Positions 27,918 through 35,311 of a stretch of DNA of 64,000 nt are shown piece by piece; positions within the stretch are counted from its first letter, which is position 1; every line of letters begins with the position of its first letter. The notes beneath the pieces were generated by a model. That model saw only the letters and a program-made list of their open reading frames with translations, ran no database searches and was not told the DNA's origin. Where the stretch lies: contig OZ243045.1 in the NCBI GenBank assembly GCA_965212125.1, positions 992,001 through 1,056,000 on the forward strand, in the 5' to 3' direction. The DNA is from CAYRJD01 sp965212125. Its GTDB lineage: Bacteria > Actinomycetota > Acidimicrobiia > Acidimicrobiales > Poriferisodalaceae. A program made the position numbers and the translations under genes.

Positions 27918-27938
27918 GTTGAAACTACACGCGCGTGG
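27918..27938. promoter_or_regulatory. 21-bp element shared with the merR upstream region; candidate operator
   Basis: Matches 9508-9528 at 18 of 21 positions and in the same orientation relative to the minus-strand gene. A wider window (27921-27940 region) is a partial palindrome around CACGCGCGTG, 16 of 20 positions. It does not resemble the published NrdR box. It could act on nrdA, on the divergent ABC gene, or on both. Confidence 0.4.
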
Positions 27939-27981
27939 TTTGTCGGGCGGCTGACGAACTCTCCGCCAAGAAAGCCTGGGC

Positions 27982-27987
27982 TAGGGT
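27982..27987 (+). promoter_or_regulatory. Candidate -10 box TAGGGT for the ABC operon
   Basis: TAGGGT is followed by 7 nt and the GTG at 27995. Confidence 0.45.
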
Positions 27988-27994
27988 GGCTTTT

Positions 27995-29059
27995 GTGGTA
28001 ATGGGCGTGGGCGAACCAGTAATAGCGACCGCGGGCCTTTCAATGCGCTTCGGAAAAACGGCGGCGCTCGATGCGGTGGACATTGAAATTAAGTCGGGCA
28101 TCACCGGCTTGGTTGGCGCTAACGGAGCTGGCAAATCAACCTTGCTCAAGTTGGTGCTAGGGCTGTTGGAACCGACCGAGGGCGCGATTGAGACGCTCGG
28201 GCGAGACCCGCAAACAGACGGCGCGCAAGTGCGGTCGCGTATCGGCTACTTCCCGGAGCGCAACGTGTTGCCGGACACGATGCCAGCCGATGAGTTTGTA
28301 AAACACATGACCCAGCTGCGGGGCTTGCCGCGTAGCCAGGCGCGCAGTCGCTCGTCGGATGCTTTGTGGTCGGTGGGGCTGGGGGAAGAGCGCTTCCGCA
28401 CTTTGGGAACCATGTCAACTGGTCAGCGTCAGCGCGTGAAGCTGGCGCAAGCTTTGGCGGCCGACCCGACTCTGATTTTGCTAGATGAGCCCACCGATGG
28501 CCTGGACCCGGTGCAGCGAGACTCCATGCTCGACTTGATTGTTGAGGTGCGCGAGCGACACGGCGTTGACATTGTGATGAGCTCGCACGTGTTGGGCGAA
28601 GTAGAGAAGGTGTGCACCGAGGTGGTCGCTCTGGACGGCGGCAAGGTGTCAATGGTCGGCCACATCGACGAGCTGTTGGGAAGGCGTCGCTCCGCTGGCT
28701 CTGCTCCTACCGCGACCGTTGAGCGCGAGTTGGCGCAGGTCAGCCTTGAGTTGCTTGACGGCGACGCGGTCAAGCGGATGCTGCAAGAAGCTGGTTGCTC
28801 CATTGAGATGGACGGACCGATAATGATCGTCACCGCGCCGCCTGACTTGCTCTCGCCCGCAGCCGACCTGATCGAACAGCAGCAACACGAGTACGACCTG
28901 CTGTGCGACCTGTGCCGCGATGCGATAGCCGACAGCGGAGCTCATTTGCGTGGAATGGGCGTGCGCACTCGCACCCTAGAAGAAGCTGTCTTCGCCGCCA
29001 GCAGCACTCCCGACGGCAGCACTCCCGACAGCGACACTCCCGGCAACGGAACGGCCTGA
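27995..29059 (+). CDS. ABC transporter ATP-binding protein
   Basis: A 354-residue ATPase of the type that works with separate membrane permeases. Walker A is GANGAGKST, the signature MSTGQRQRVKLAQAL, Walker B LILLDEPTDGLDP, and the switch histidine is in MSSHVLGEVEK. The C-terminal 130 residues, ending in a Ser/Thr/Pro-repeat tail, are of the kind found in ABC-2 exporter ATPases. The frame is open from 27935; the GTG at 27995 is chosen for its spacing from TAGGGT, with ATG 28001 as alternative. It heads a four-gene ATPase-permease-ATPase-permease operon. Cargo is unknown. Confidence 0.92.
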   Translation: MVMGVGEPVIATAGLSMRFGKTAALDAVDIEIKSGITGLVGANGAGKSTLLKLVLGLLEPTEGAIETLGRDPQTDGAQVRSRIGYFPERNVLPDTMPADEFVKHMTQLRGLPRSQARSRSSDALWSVGLGEERFRTLGTMSTGQRQRVKLAQALAADPTLILLDEPTDGLDPVQRDSMLDLIVEVRERHGVDIVMSSHVLGEVEKVCTEVVALDGGKVSMVGHIDELLGRRRSAGSAPTATVERELAQVSLELLDGDAVKRMLQEAGCSIEMDGPIMIVTAPPDLLSPAADLIEQQQHEYDLLCDLCRDAIADSGAHLRGMGVRTRTLEEAVFAASSTPDGSTPDSDTPGNGTA

Positions 29060-29075
29060 TGGGCGGCACGCGCTG

Positions 29076-29975
29076 ATGAGCGACACACGCGGGGTTGAAA
29101 CCCACATAGCCGAGAGCACCTACACCGCATATGAAGGTGCGCGCACGGGCCGCGGCACTGCCATCGCCACCATCGCCATCGTCAGCTTTCGCAGCGTGCT
29201 GGGCTTGGGTCGCCCCGGCCGTTACAAGCTGCTGCCGACGCTAGCCATCGTCATTGCATACCTGCCTGCCGTCGTGCTGGCTGGCGTTTCTTTGTTTACG
29301 AGCAACACCGATGACATAGACATCGTCTCCTACCCGGACTACTTCGGCATCACCTCTGTCGCCGTTCTCTTATTTACCGCTTTGGCAGCGCCCGACATTT
29401 TGTCAACGGATCGCAGCAACGGCTTGCTGCCGCTGTATTTGTCAACACCGTTGCAGATAATTGACTACTTAATAGCCAAGGCAGTCAGCCTGCTGGTCTT
29501 GATGATGCTGCTGACCACAGTCCCCACGTTGTTGCTGTGGGTGGGTTACACCGCCGCGGGTGATGGGCCAGAAACAGTTGGCGACTCGGCGCTGATCGTT
29601 GCGCGCATTCTCCTCACCGGGCTAGTGATAGCAGCGATTTACACGGTTGTTGCGCTGGCAATCACCTCCCTATCAAAGCGCCGTGCGGTCGCTTCCATCG
29701 CCATTGTTCTAGTGCTGCTGGCTACCTCAGCGGGTGCGGGCGCAGCGACAACGGATGGCGCACTCCATGAGACCATCAACTTGCTGTCTGTTAGCAACCT
29801 CACGGGCGATCTGGTGTTGCACGTTTTTGCGTTTGTCCCCGACTCTCTAAGCGGCTCCGATTACTCAATGCCCAACACCGGGTTAGCGCCGATTGTGCCC
29901 TCTTACTTGGCGTGGGTTTTGCTGGGAGTGCTTATTACTTGGTTCAGCTATCGGCGGATCGGATCTGAGAGATGA
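29076..29975 (+). CDS. ABC-2 type transporter permease
   Basis: A 299-residue membrane protein with six predicted helices, for example LLPTLAIVIAYLPAVVLAGV, VAVLLFTALAAPDIL, AVSLLVLMMLLTTVPTLLLW, ILLTGLVIAAIYTVVALAI, ASIAIVLVLLATSAGAG and the C-terminal SYLAWVLLGVLITWF. The segment DRSNGLLPLYLSTPLQIIDY resembles the cytoplasmic loop of ABC-2 permeases such as NatB/GldF types. It follows the first ATPase by 16 bp and overlaps the second ATPase by 4 bp, so it may pair with either. Confidence 0.85.
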   Translation: MSDTRGVETHIAESTYTAYEGARTGRGTAIATIAIVSFRSVLGLGRPGRYKLLPTLAIVIAYLPAVVLAGVSLFTSNTDDIDIVSYPDYFGITSVAVLLFTALAAPDILSTDRSNGLLPLYLSTPLQIIDYLIAKAVSLLVLMMLLTTVPTLLLWVGYTAAGDGPETVGDSALIVARILLTGLVIAAIYTVVALAITSLSKRRAVASIAIVLVLLATSAGAGAATTDGALHETINLLSVSNLTGDLVLHVFAFVPDSLSGSDYSMPNTGLAPIVPSYLAWVLLGVLITWFSYRRIGSER

Positions 29976-30982
29976 CCGCCGCGGACGCCAGCACTAATAG
30001 CGATGCGCGTGCAGGTGTCCAGGCTAGAATCGGTGGTAGCACCACCGATTCTAGCCTGGACACCCCCACCATTTCTTGCCAGTCGGTGAGCCGCTGGTTT
30101 GGCCTGCAAGTAGCCGTGTCTGATGTCAGCTTTGAGATCGGGCCAGGTGTCACCGCCTTGCTGGGACCAAACGGTGCCGGCAAATCAACGCTGCTGCGAA
30201 TGCTGTCGGGCTCGCTGTTGCCATCACGCGGCCAGCTAAGAATTCTGGGGGCAGACCCACGATCGGACAGCAGCGTTAGATCGCAGATCGGTTTAGTGCC
30301 GCAACAAGATGCGTTGTTTGATCACATGACGGCGGCTGAGATGTTGCGATCGATCGCCACACTGACGCACCTGCGCGACCCAAAGCACCACGCGGCGCAG
30401 GCGCTTGATCAGGTTCAGCTTGATGCCAAAGACAAGCGACCAGTGAGCCACTATTCCAAGGGCATGCGGCAGCGGGTCAAGCTGGCGACGGCGCTCATCC
30501 GTGAGCCCAAGGTGTTGATGGCCGACGAACCGTTGGCTGGGCTTGATCCGGTTCAGAGGCGTTCGATGATTGCGCTGTTTCGCCAGCTGGGCGACAGCGG
30601 GATGACGGTGTTGCTGTCGAGCCACGTATTAGATGAGGTGTCTCGCTTTGGCAGCGACATCATCGTTATTCATCAGGGACGCCTGGCCGCCACCGGCGAC
30701 TTCCATTCGCTGCGACGCTTGCTGTACGACCGCCCGCACCGCAGCGCTATTGAAACCAATCAACCACGCCAGCTAGCCGCTGCGTTGGTGCAGATTCCTG
30801 GCGTGTTGGGAGTAACGCTTGGCGAGGAAGACACGACCTTGACGGTTGATGTAAACGACCCGGACGCTTTTGGTCAGGCGCTCTCCCCCGCCGCCCGCTC
30901 AGCCGGAGCGACCTTGCGTTCCGTTGATCAGGTTGACGACGATCTTGAGTCGGTCTTCCGCTATCTGGTTGAGAAGAGATGA
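29972..30982 (+). CDS. ABC transporter ATP-binding protein, second copy, with hairpin in its 5' coding part
   Basis: A 336-residue ATPase: Walker A GPNGAGKST, signature YSKGMRQRVKLATAL, Walker B VLMADEPLAGLDP and switch LSSHVLDEVSRFG. The ABC fold begins at ISCQSVSRWFGLQVAVSDVS. Upstream of that, codons 15-31 are formed by a perfect inverted repeat (30014-30064). The ATG overlaps the permease stop (ATGA) and no later start would keep the first beta strand, so the repeat is most likely translated. It shares motifs but little detailed sequence with the first ATPase of the operon. Confidence 0.9.
   Translation: MTAADASTNSDARAGVQARIGGSTTDSSLDTPTISCQSVSRWFGLQVAVSDVSFEIGPGVTALLGPNGAGKSTLLRMLSGSLLPSRGQLRILGADPRSDSSVRSQIGLVPQQDALFDHMTAAEMLRSIATLTHLRDPKHHAAQALDQVQLDAKDKRPVSHYSKGMRQRVKLATALIREPKVLMADEPLAGLDPVQRRSMIALFRQLGDSGMTVLLSSHVLDEVSRFGSDIIVIHQGRLAATGDFHSLRRLLYDRPHRSAIETNQPRQLAAALVQIPGVLGVTLGEEDTTLTVDVNDPDAFGQALSPAARSAGATLRSVDQVDDDLESVFRYLVEKR
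30014..30064. repeat. Perfect 24-bp inverted repeat with 3-nt loop
   Basis: Arms 30014-30037 and 30041-30064 are exact reverse complements, with AGC between. In RNA this would be a very stable 24-bp hairpin 40 nt after the ATPase start codon. Neither arm recurs elsewhere in the window. No T-run follows. Confidence 0.9.
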
Positions 30983-30992
30983 GCGCGGAAAA

Positions 30993-31799
30993 ATGAGCGC
31001 GCCTGAGCAGGGCACACCCCTCATACCCCGTCGGGCACAGCGCCGCACCGGGCTTGGCGCAGTCTTGGCTTCGTTTTTCACGCTGTGGCGGTTGGCTTTT
31101 CGCAATTCCGTCAGCGTCTGGCGGGTGGTGCTGCTAACCGCTCTGGGGGCTGGCTTGATAGGGCTGGTGGCGTTGGTAGCGAACTCAATCCGTGATACGA
31201 GCGACAGAACCTCCGCCGAAATTGCAGAAGATATAAACACCCTGATCAACGCAACCGGTCTGGGTCTGATGCTGCCAGTCATCGCGTTGCTATTCGCGAG
31301 CGCCGGCTTGGGCGAGCTGCGTGATGAGAAATCGTTGGTTTATGTGTGGCTGTCGCCTAACTCGCGGGCGTTAGCACCGCTGGCGACAACGCTGGCTTCA
31401 TTCACGATCGTTGCGCCGATCACCACGGCAAGCCTCGTTCTAAGCGCATGGGCGGCTGATATCAGTAGCGACTACGTGATTGCGATTCTCGTGGCAGCGT
31501 TGCTTGGCAGCTTGGCATATTGCGGATTGTTCATGGCGGGGAGTTTGCTTTTGCGGCGCATCTTGGGGTGGGGCCTCGGCTATGTGCTGATTTGGGAAGG
31601 CACCATCGCGTTTTTGCCCGGGCCGCTTGGCCAGGCATCGGTGCGGCGTTACACGGCCAGCATCGTCGCCGACTGGGCCGGGGTCGGAGACGACTCATCG
31701 CTCACCACTGGTGCGGTCGCAGTGCTCGTGTTGATTGTTATCACGGTCGCTTCGGTCGTAGCCGCAGCCATCCGATTCAACCGAATGACTATTGATTGA
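30993..31799 (+). CDS. ABC transporter permease, second copy
   Basis: A 268-residue membrane protein with about six helices: VLLTALGAGLIGLVALVAN, ATGLGLMLPVIALLFASAGL, APLATTLASFTIVAPITTA, VIAILVAALLGSLAYCGLFM, GYVLIWEGTIAFLPGPLG and AVAVLVLIVITVASVVAAA. The loop ELRDEKSLVYVWLSPNSR corresponds to the loop of the first permease. The frame runs back to 30870 inside the ATPase gene; the ATG at 30993, 10 bp past the ATPase stop, is chosen. Together with the previous three genes it would form one or two exporters of unknown cargo. Confidence 0.85.
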   Translation: MSAPEQGTPLIPRRAQRRTGLGAVLASFFTLWRLAFRNSVSVWRVVLLTALGAGLIGLVALVANSIRDTSDRTSAEIAEDINTLINATGLGLMLPVIALLFASAGLGELRDEKSLVYVWLSPNSRALAPLATTLASFTIVAPITTASLVLSAWAADISSDYVIAILVAALLGSLAYCGLFMAGSLLLRRILGWGLGYVLIWEGTIAFLPGPLGQASVRRYTASIVADWAGVGDDSSLTTGAVAVLVLIVITVASVVAAAIRFNRMTID

Positions 31800-31844
31800 C
31801 CGTGCTGTTCACGGCGGCTGATTAATAGCGGCGGCTGGCAAAGA

Positions 31845-31922
31845 TGGTCGGGCTGAGAGGATTTGAACCTCCGACCTCTGGTCCCCCAGACCAGCGCGCT
31901 AACCAAACTGCGCCACAGCCCG
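31845..31922 (-). tRNA. tRNA-Pro (GGG anticodon)
   Basis: Reading the minus strand, the acceptor stem CGGGCTG pairs with CAGCCCG, the anticodon stem CTGGT/ACCAG holds the loop CTGGGGG with anticodon GGG, and the T arm has GGAGG-TTCAAAT-CCTCT. A CCA end is encoded (31845-31847). It reads proline CCC/CCU codons and lies 40 bp from the 3' end of proS on the same strand. Confidence 0.95.
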
Positions 31923-31962
31923 CGGATGCGCTAGACGATACCGCTAGTACGCCTTAGCACCG

Positions 31963-33348
31963 CTAGTACGCCTTAGCCACGATCGCGTCCGGCCCGTCCC
32001 GAGATCCATCAATCAAGCACCTGACGGTAAGACCACGATCTCGCAGGAGCGCCTCCCCTGACTCGCCGACTTCCGCCCAGGGAAGCCGCCAGAATCCGGT
32101 GTGATTTTTCTCGTCAATATCGGCGACGGCAGCCACCGCTTGCGTCTGACTGACGAGTCGTTCGCTTGAGTCGTCAAGCATCTGCGCCTGAACCTCGGCG
32201 AGTTTTTCTAGGGCTCTTGGCGCTACGCCGCTAAGCGGCCATTTGTCGCGCTGACCGTCAACCCGAGACACCACCGACGCTTCGCCGTTCTCAACCTCAC
32301 GCTGGCCAACCTCCACGCGCAGCGGAACACCCTTGAGCTCCCAATCGGTTCTGCGCCGACCCAACCGCACATCCGCCCTGGTGTCCGTCGATGCGCGAAC
32401 GCCCACGTCTGTCAGCTGCGAAACGAGCACATCCACCGATTGCAAAACGTCGCTTGAGTCGTCAATGGCAACCACGACGACCTGCACCGGGGCGATCGCT
32501 GGCGGCAGGACAAGTCCGTGCTCATCGCCGTGGCTCATAATCAGACCGCCAACCATTCGGGTGCTGCTGCCCCAACTGGTTGTCCAACAGTGCTGGAGCG
32601 TTCCGCCTTGGTCGCTGTACTGGATATTGAACGCCTTGGCAAAATTGGTGCCCAGCTCATGGCTGGTTGCAAGCTGCAGTGCTTTGCCGTCTCGCATCAT
32701 TCCTTCGACGCTTAGAGAACGAATAGCTCCGGCAAATCGCTCGTGGGCGGTTTTCTCGCCGGCGAACGCAGACATCGCCAACTTGTCTTGAAAGAAGCGG
32801 CCGTATACATCGGTATGAATGCCTTCGGCGTATTCCCGCGCTTGCTCTTCGGAGCTATGAGCCGTGTGGCCTTCTTGCCAGAGGAACTCCGACGTGCGGA
32901 GGAACATCCTGGGGCGAAGCTCCCATCGCACGACGTTGGCCCATTGGTTGAGCACCAGCGGCAGGTCGCGATAGCTCTGAACCCATCGGCTCATCACATC
33001 GCCGAAGAGGGTCTCACTTGTGGGTCGCACGACCGCTGGCTCTGAGAGCTCTTCGCCCCCGGCGTGGGTCACGACTGCCAACTCCGGGCTAAACCCTTCT
33101 ATGTGCTCGGCCTCTCGCTCCAGGTAGCTGTTGGGGATTAGGAGCGGCAGGTAAACGTTTTGGACGCCGCGGGCTTTGAGAAGCTGATCGACTTCAAGCT
33201 GCATGCGCTCCCAAATAGCGAAGCCCCACGGCCGGATAACCATCGTGCCGCGCACCGGACCGTTCTCTGCCAGGTCTGCTTTCGTTAGCAGGTCTTGGTA
33301 CCAGCCCGAGAAGTCAGTGCGAGGATCAGGCAGTATCAGTTCAGGCAC
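31963..33348 (-). CDS. proS: Prolyl-tRNA synthetase (short, eukaryote/archaea-like type)
   Basis: Class II synthetase for proline, 461 residues. RGTMVIRPWGFAIWERMQ and LPLLIPNSYLEREAEHIEGF are motif 1 features, PTSETLFGDVMSRWVQSYRD and RWELRPRMFLRTSEFLWQEG cover motif 2, and HCWTTSWGSSTRMVGGLI is motif 3. The anticodon domain starts at PVQVVVVAIDD. The absence of the large bacterial insertion domain places it in the compact ProS type 3 group. It begins at a GTG, 25 bp after the zinc-ribbon gene, and so probably belongs to the der transcript. Confidence 0.96.
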   Translation of the reverse strand: MPELILPDPRTDFSGWYQDLLTKADLAENGPVRGTMVIRPWGFAIWERMQLEVDQLLKARGVQNVYLPLLIPNSYLEREAEHIEGFSPELAVVTHAGGEELSEPAVVRPTSETLFGDVMSRWVQSYRDLPLVLNQWANVVRWELRPRMFLRTSEFLWQEGHTAHSSEEQAREYAEGIHTDVYGRFFQDKLAMSAFAGEKTAHERFAGAIRSLSVEGMMRDGKALQLATSHELGTNFAKAFNIQYSDQGGTLQHCWTTSWGSSTRMVGGLIMSHGDEHGLVLPPAIAPVQVVVVAIDDSSDVLQSVDVLVSQLTDVGVRASTDTRADVRLGRRRTDWELKGVPLRVEVGQREVENGEASVVSRVDGQRDKWPLSGVAPRALEKLAEVQAQMLDDSSERLVSQTQAVAAVADIDEKNHTGFWRLPWAEVGESGEALLRDRGLTVRCLIDGSRDGPDAIVAKAY

Positions 33349-33373
33349 GTTTCTCGCAGTTCTGTCCTGCCGC

Positions 33374-33700
33374 TCAAAGAATCCATTGCACCAGCCGGAC
33401 CACGCCTTCTATGGCTCGCCAGCCAAGATAAATAGTTGCGGCACCTATCACTGCCCAGAAATGCCACGGTGGGCCGGTTCGGTTGGGGCGGCTGGTTTGA
33501 ACGGGATGGCCGGACTGGCCGGGGTGGCCAGCCTCTGGGTGATTTTGCGGCGCGGCTTCGTCAAACACCGCTTCATCAGAGCCGCTGGCAGCCCAGCCGC
33601 AAGTTGGGCATTGCACGACAGTTGCCCCAGAGGCGGTTGCGCCGGCGCCGGCTTGCGTTTGCGCCTCAAAGCCCTGCTGGCAAACGTTGCACCAGCTCAT
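33374..33700 (-). CDS. Small zinc-ribbon membrane-anchored protein
   Basis: A 108-residue protein of unknown function. Four cysteines in two pairs (CNVC near residue 4 and CPTCG near residue 31) form a probable zinc ribbon. A His/Pro/Gly-rich spacer follows, then one hydrophobic helix, WHFWAVIGAATIYLGWRA, near the C-terminus. Its ATG overlaps the der stop by 4 bp and proS follows after 25 bp, so it is translationally coupled to der. Confidence 0.65.
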   Translation of the reverse strand: MSWCNVCQQGFEAQTQAGAGATASGATVVQCPTCGWAASGSDEAVFDEAAPQNHPEAGHPGQSGHPVQTSRPNRTGPPWHFWAVIGAATIYLGWRAIEGVVRLVQWIL

Positions 33701-35250
33701 CGTCGCCTCACGCGCAGTTTGATCGGAGTGGCGCCCAGCTCAAATTCATTACTCAAAAAGTTCTCCAGGTAACGCATATACGAACCCGGTATCTCACGAT
33801 TTGCAAACAGCGTAAAAGTTGGAGGATGAGTAGCACCTTGCGTGGCGTAGAGCACCCGGATGCCTCGTGGCGCTGGCTGCTGTGACTGCGCCTTGCGGAT
33901 GGCATCGTTGACCTTGCGGGTTGGTATGCGCGTCTCATAGGCAGCAACTGCTTCTTCAATGGCCGGTAACAACTTGTGCACACCCCGCCCGGTAAGTGCG
34001 CTTATGCGCATAACCGGCGCCGCCCCGACGAAGTGCAGCCGGTCGCCTATTTGTCTGATGACGTCTTCACGCTCTTCGTGGTCTAGCAACTCCCACTTGT
34101 TGAGAACCACCAACAGCGGGCTGCCCACCGCATCTATGCGTTCGGCCAGTCTTTGATCTTGATGTGTTACGCCTGCGGTTGCGTCAATAACTAGCAGTGC
34201 AACATCGGCGGTTTCCATAGAGCGCAGGGCTCGCAGGTTGGAGTAGTACTCGGTGTCTTCGTTAACCCTTGACTTGCGGCGCAGGCCAGCCGTGTCAACA
34301 AATTTGATCGGACCGAGATCGGTGTCAACCACGGTGTCGACCGCATCGCGGGTTGTGCCGGGCATGTCGTGAACGATTGAGCGGTCGTCTCCGATGAGTC
34401 GGTTGAACAAGGTTGATTTGCCGACGTTGGGGCGCCCCACGACCGCAACCGCCGCTATCTGGTCTGGTGGGTCGGGCGGGCTCGGCTGGTCTGGTGATTC
34501 GGATTGCGCTGATTGATCTAGCTGGTCTGAGGGGCTCGGCTGCGTGGCTAACTCTCGCTGCGGCAGGTCGGCCAGCAACCCAACAACGTGATCCAACAGA
34601 TCCGCAACTTGTCTCCCATGCAAGGCAGACAGGCGGCGCGGCTCGCCCAGCCCTAGCTTTTGGAACTCCCAGATCTCGTGATCGCGCGCCTCGCTATCAA
34701 CCTTGTTGGCGGCCACGACGGTCGGAATGTCCAAGCGCCGCAGCAGCCCAGCCACGCGGGCGTCGTCTTCGGTCACCCCAACGGTCACATCAACCACCAG
34801 CAACGCAACATCGGCAGCTGCCATGGCGTTTTCGCTCTGTCGTGAAATCTTGCCGGCCAGGTTGGCCTCGTTCGCCTGAGCTTCGGCGCTGATTGTTTCG
34901 TCTATCTGCGTTCCAACCAGAAGACTTATGCGATCCTTCGCTAGCCAGCCGCCGGTGTCAATCACGTTGAACCTGTGCCCGGTCCAGGTCGCCTCGCCCA
35001 CCTTGCGGTCGCGGGTCACGCCCGGCTGGCTGTCTATTACCGCATCACGGCCGCCAACGATGCGGTTGTACAGGGTTGACTTGCCGACGTTGGGGCGGCC
35101 GACTATTGCCAGGGTCGGCAGCGCCAAGTTCGGCGGCCTTTGCTCAGCCTCGGACGCGGGCTGCGCTTCGGGCGCGGGCTGTGCTTCCGGCGCGGCCAGA
35201 GGCTCGGCTTCAGGTCGTTCAAGCTCGACAGGCTCAACCTCGACAGGCAC
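33697..35250 (-). CDS. der: Ribosome-associated GTPase Der (EngA)
   Basis: Double-GTPase needed for 50S subunit maturation. Domain 1 has LAIVGRPNVGKSTLYNR, the G3 stretch VIDTGGW and AANKVD; domain 2 has VAVVGRPNVGKSTLFNR, PGTTRDAVDTVV, FVDTAGLRRKSR and VLNKWEL. The C-terminal KH-like domain ends with YLENFLSNEFELGATPIKLR. A linker rich in Ser, Gln and Pro joins the G domains, and the first 40 residues repeat Pro-Glu-Ala. The frame extends to 35379, but GTG 35250 stands 6 nt after a TATCCT box and is chosen; ATG 35310 is the alternative. Confidence 0.96.
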   Translation of the reverse strand: MPVEVEPVELERPEAEPLAAPEAQPAPEAQPASEAEQRPPNLALPTLAIVGRPNVGKSTLYNRIVGGRDAVIDSQPGVTRDRKVGEATWTGHRFNVIDTGGWLAKDRISLLVGTQIDETISAEAQANEANLAGKISRQSENAMAAADVALLVVDVTVGVTEDDARVAGLLRRLDIPTVVAANKVDSEARDHEIWEFQKLGLGEPRRLSALHGRQVADLLDHVVGLLADLPQRELATQPSPSDQLDQSAQSESPDQPSPPDPPDQIAAVAVVGRPNVGKSTLFNRLIGDDRSIVHDMPGTTRDAVDTVVDTDLGPIKFVDTAGLRRKSRVNEDTEYYSNLRALRSMETADVALLVIDATAGVTHQDQRLAERIDAVGSPLLVVLNKWELLDHEEREDVIRQIGDRLHFVGAAPVMRISALTGRGVHKLLPAIEEAVAAYETRIPTRKVNDAIRKAQSQQPAPRGIRVLYATQGATHPPTFTLFANREIPGSYMRYLENFLSNEFELGATPIKLRVRRR

Positions 35251-35256
35251 AGCTCC

Positions 35257-35262
35257 AGGATA
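35257..35262 (-). promoter_or_regulatory. Candidate -10 box TATCCT for der
   Basis: On the minus strand TATCCT is followed by 6 nt and the GTG at 35250. It lies only 36 bp from the ispH box on the other strand. Confidence 0.5.
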
Positions 35263-35298
35263 CGAACCGCCGCCGCCACGGGTATTGCACCTAATCGC

Positions 35299-35304
35299 TA
35301 GCTT
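35299..35304 (+). promoter_or_regulatory. Candidate -10 box TAGCTT for ispH
   Basis: TAGCTT is followed by 7 nt and the GTG at 35312. This fixes the ispH start close to the homologous N-terminus. Confidence 0.5.
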
Positions 35305-35311
35305 CGTCATC

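Noticed and set aside
27918..27940. NrdR box before nrdA
   Set aside because: The site lacks the A/T-rich centre of the NrdR consensus, and only one element is present instead of the usual tandem pair.
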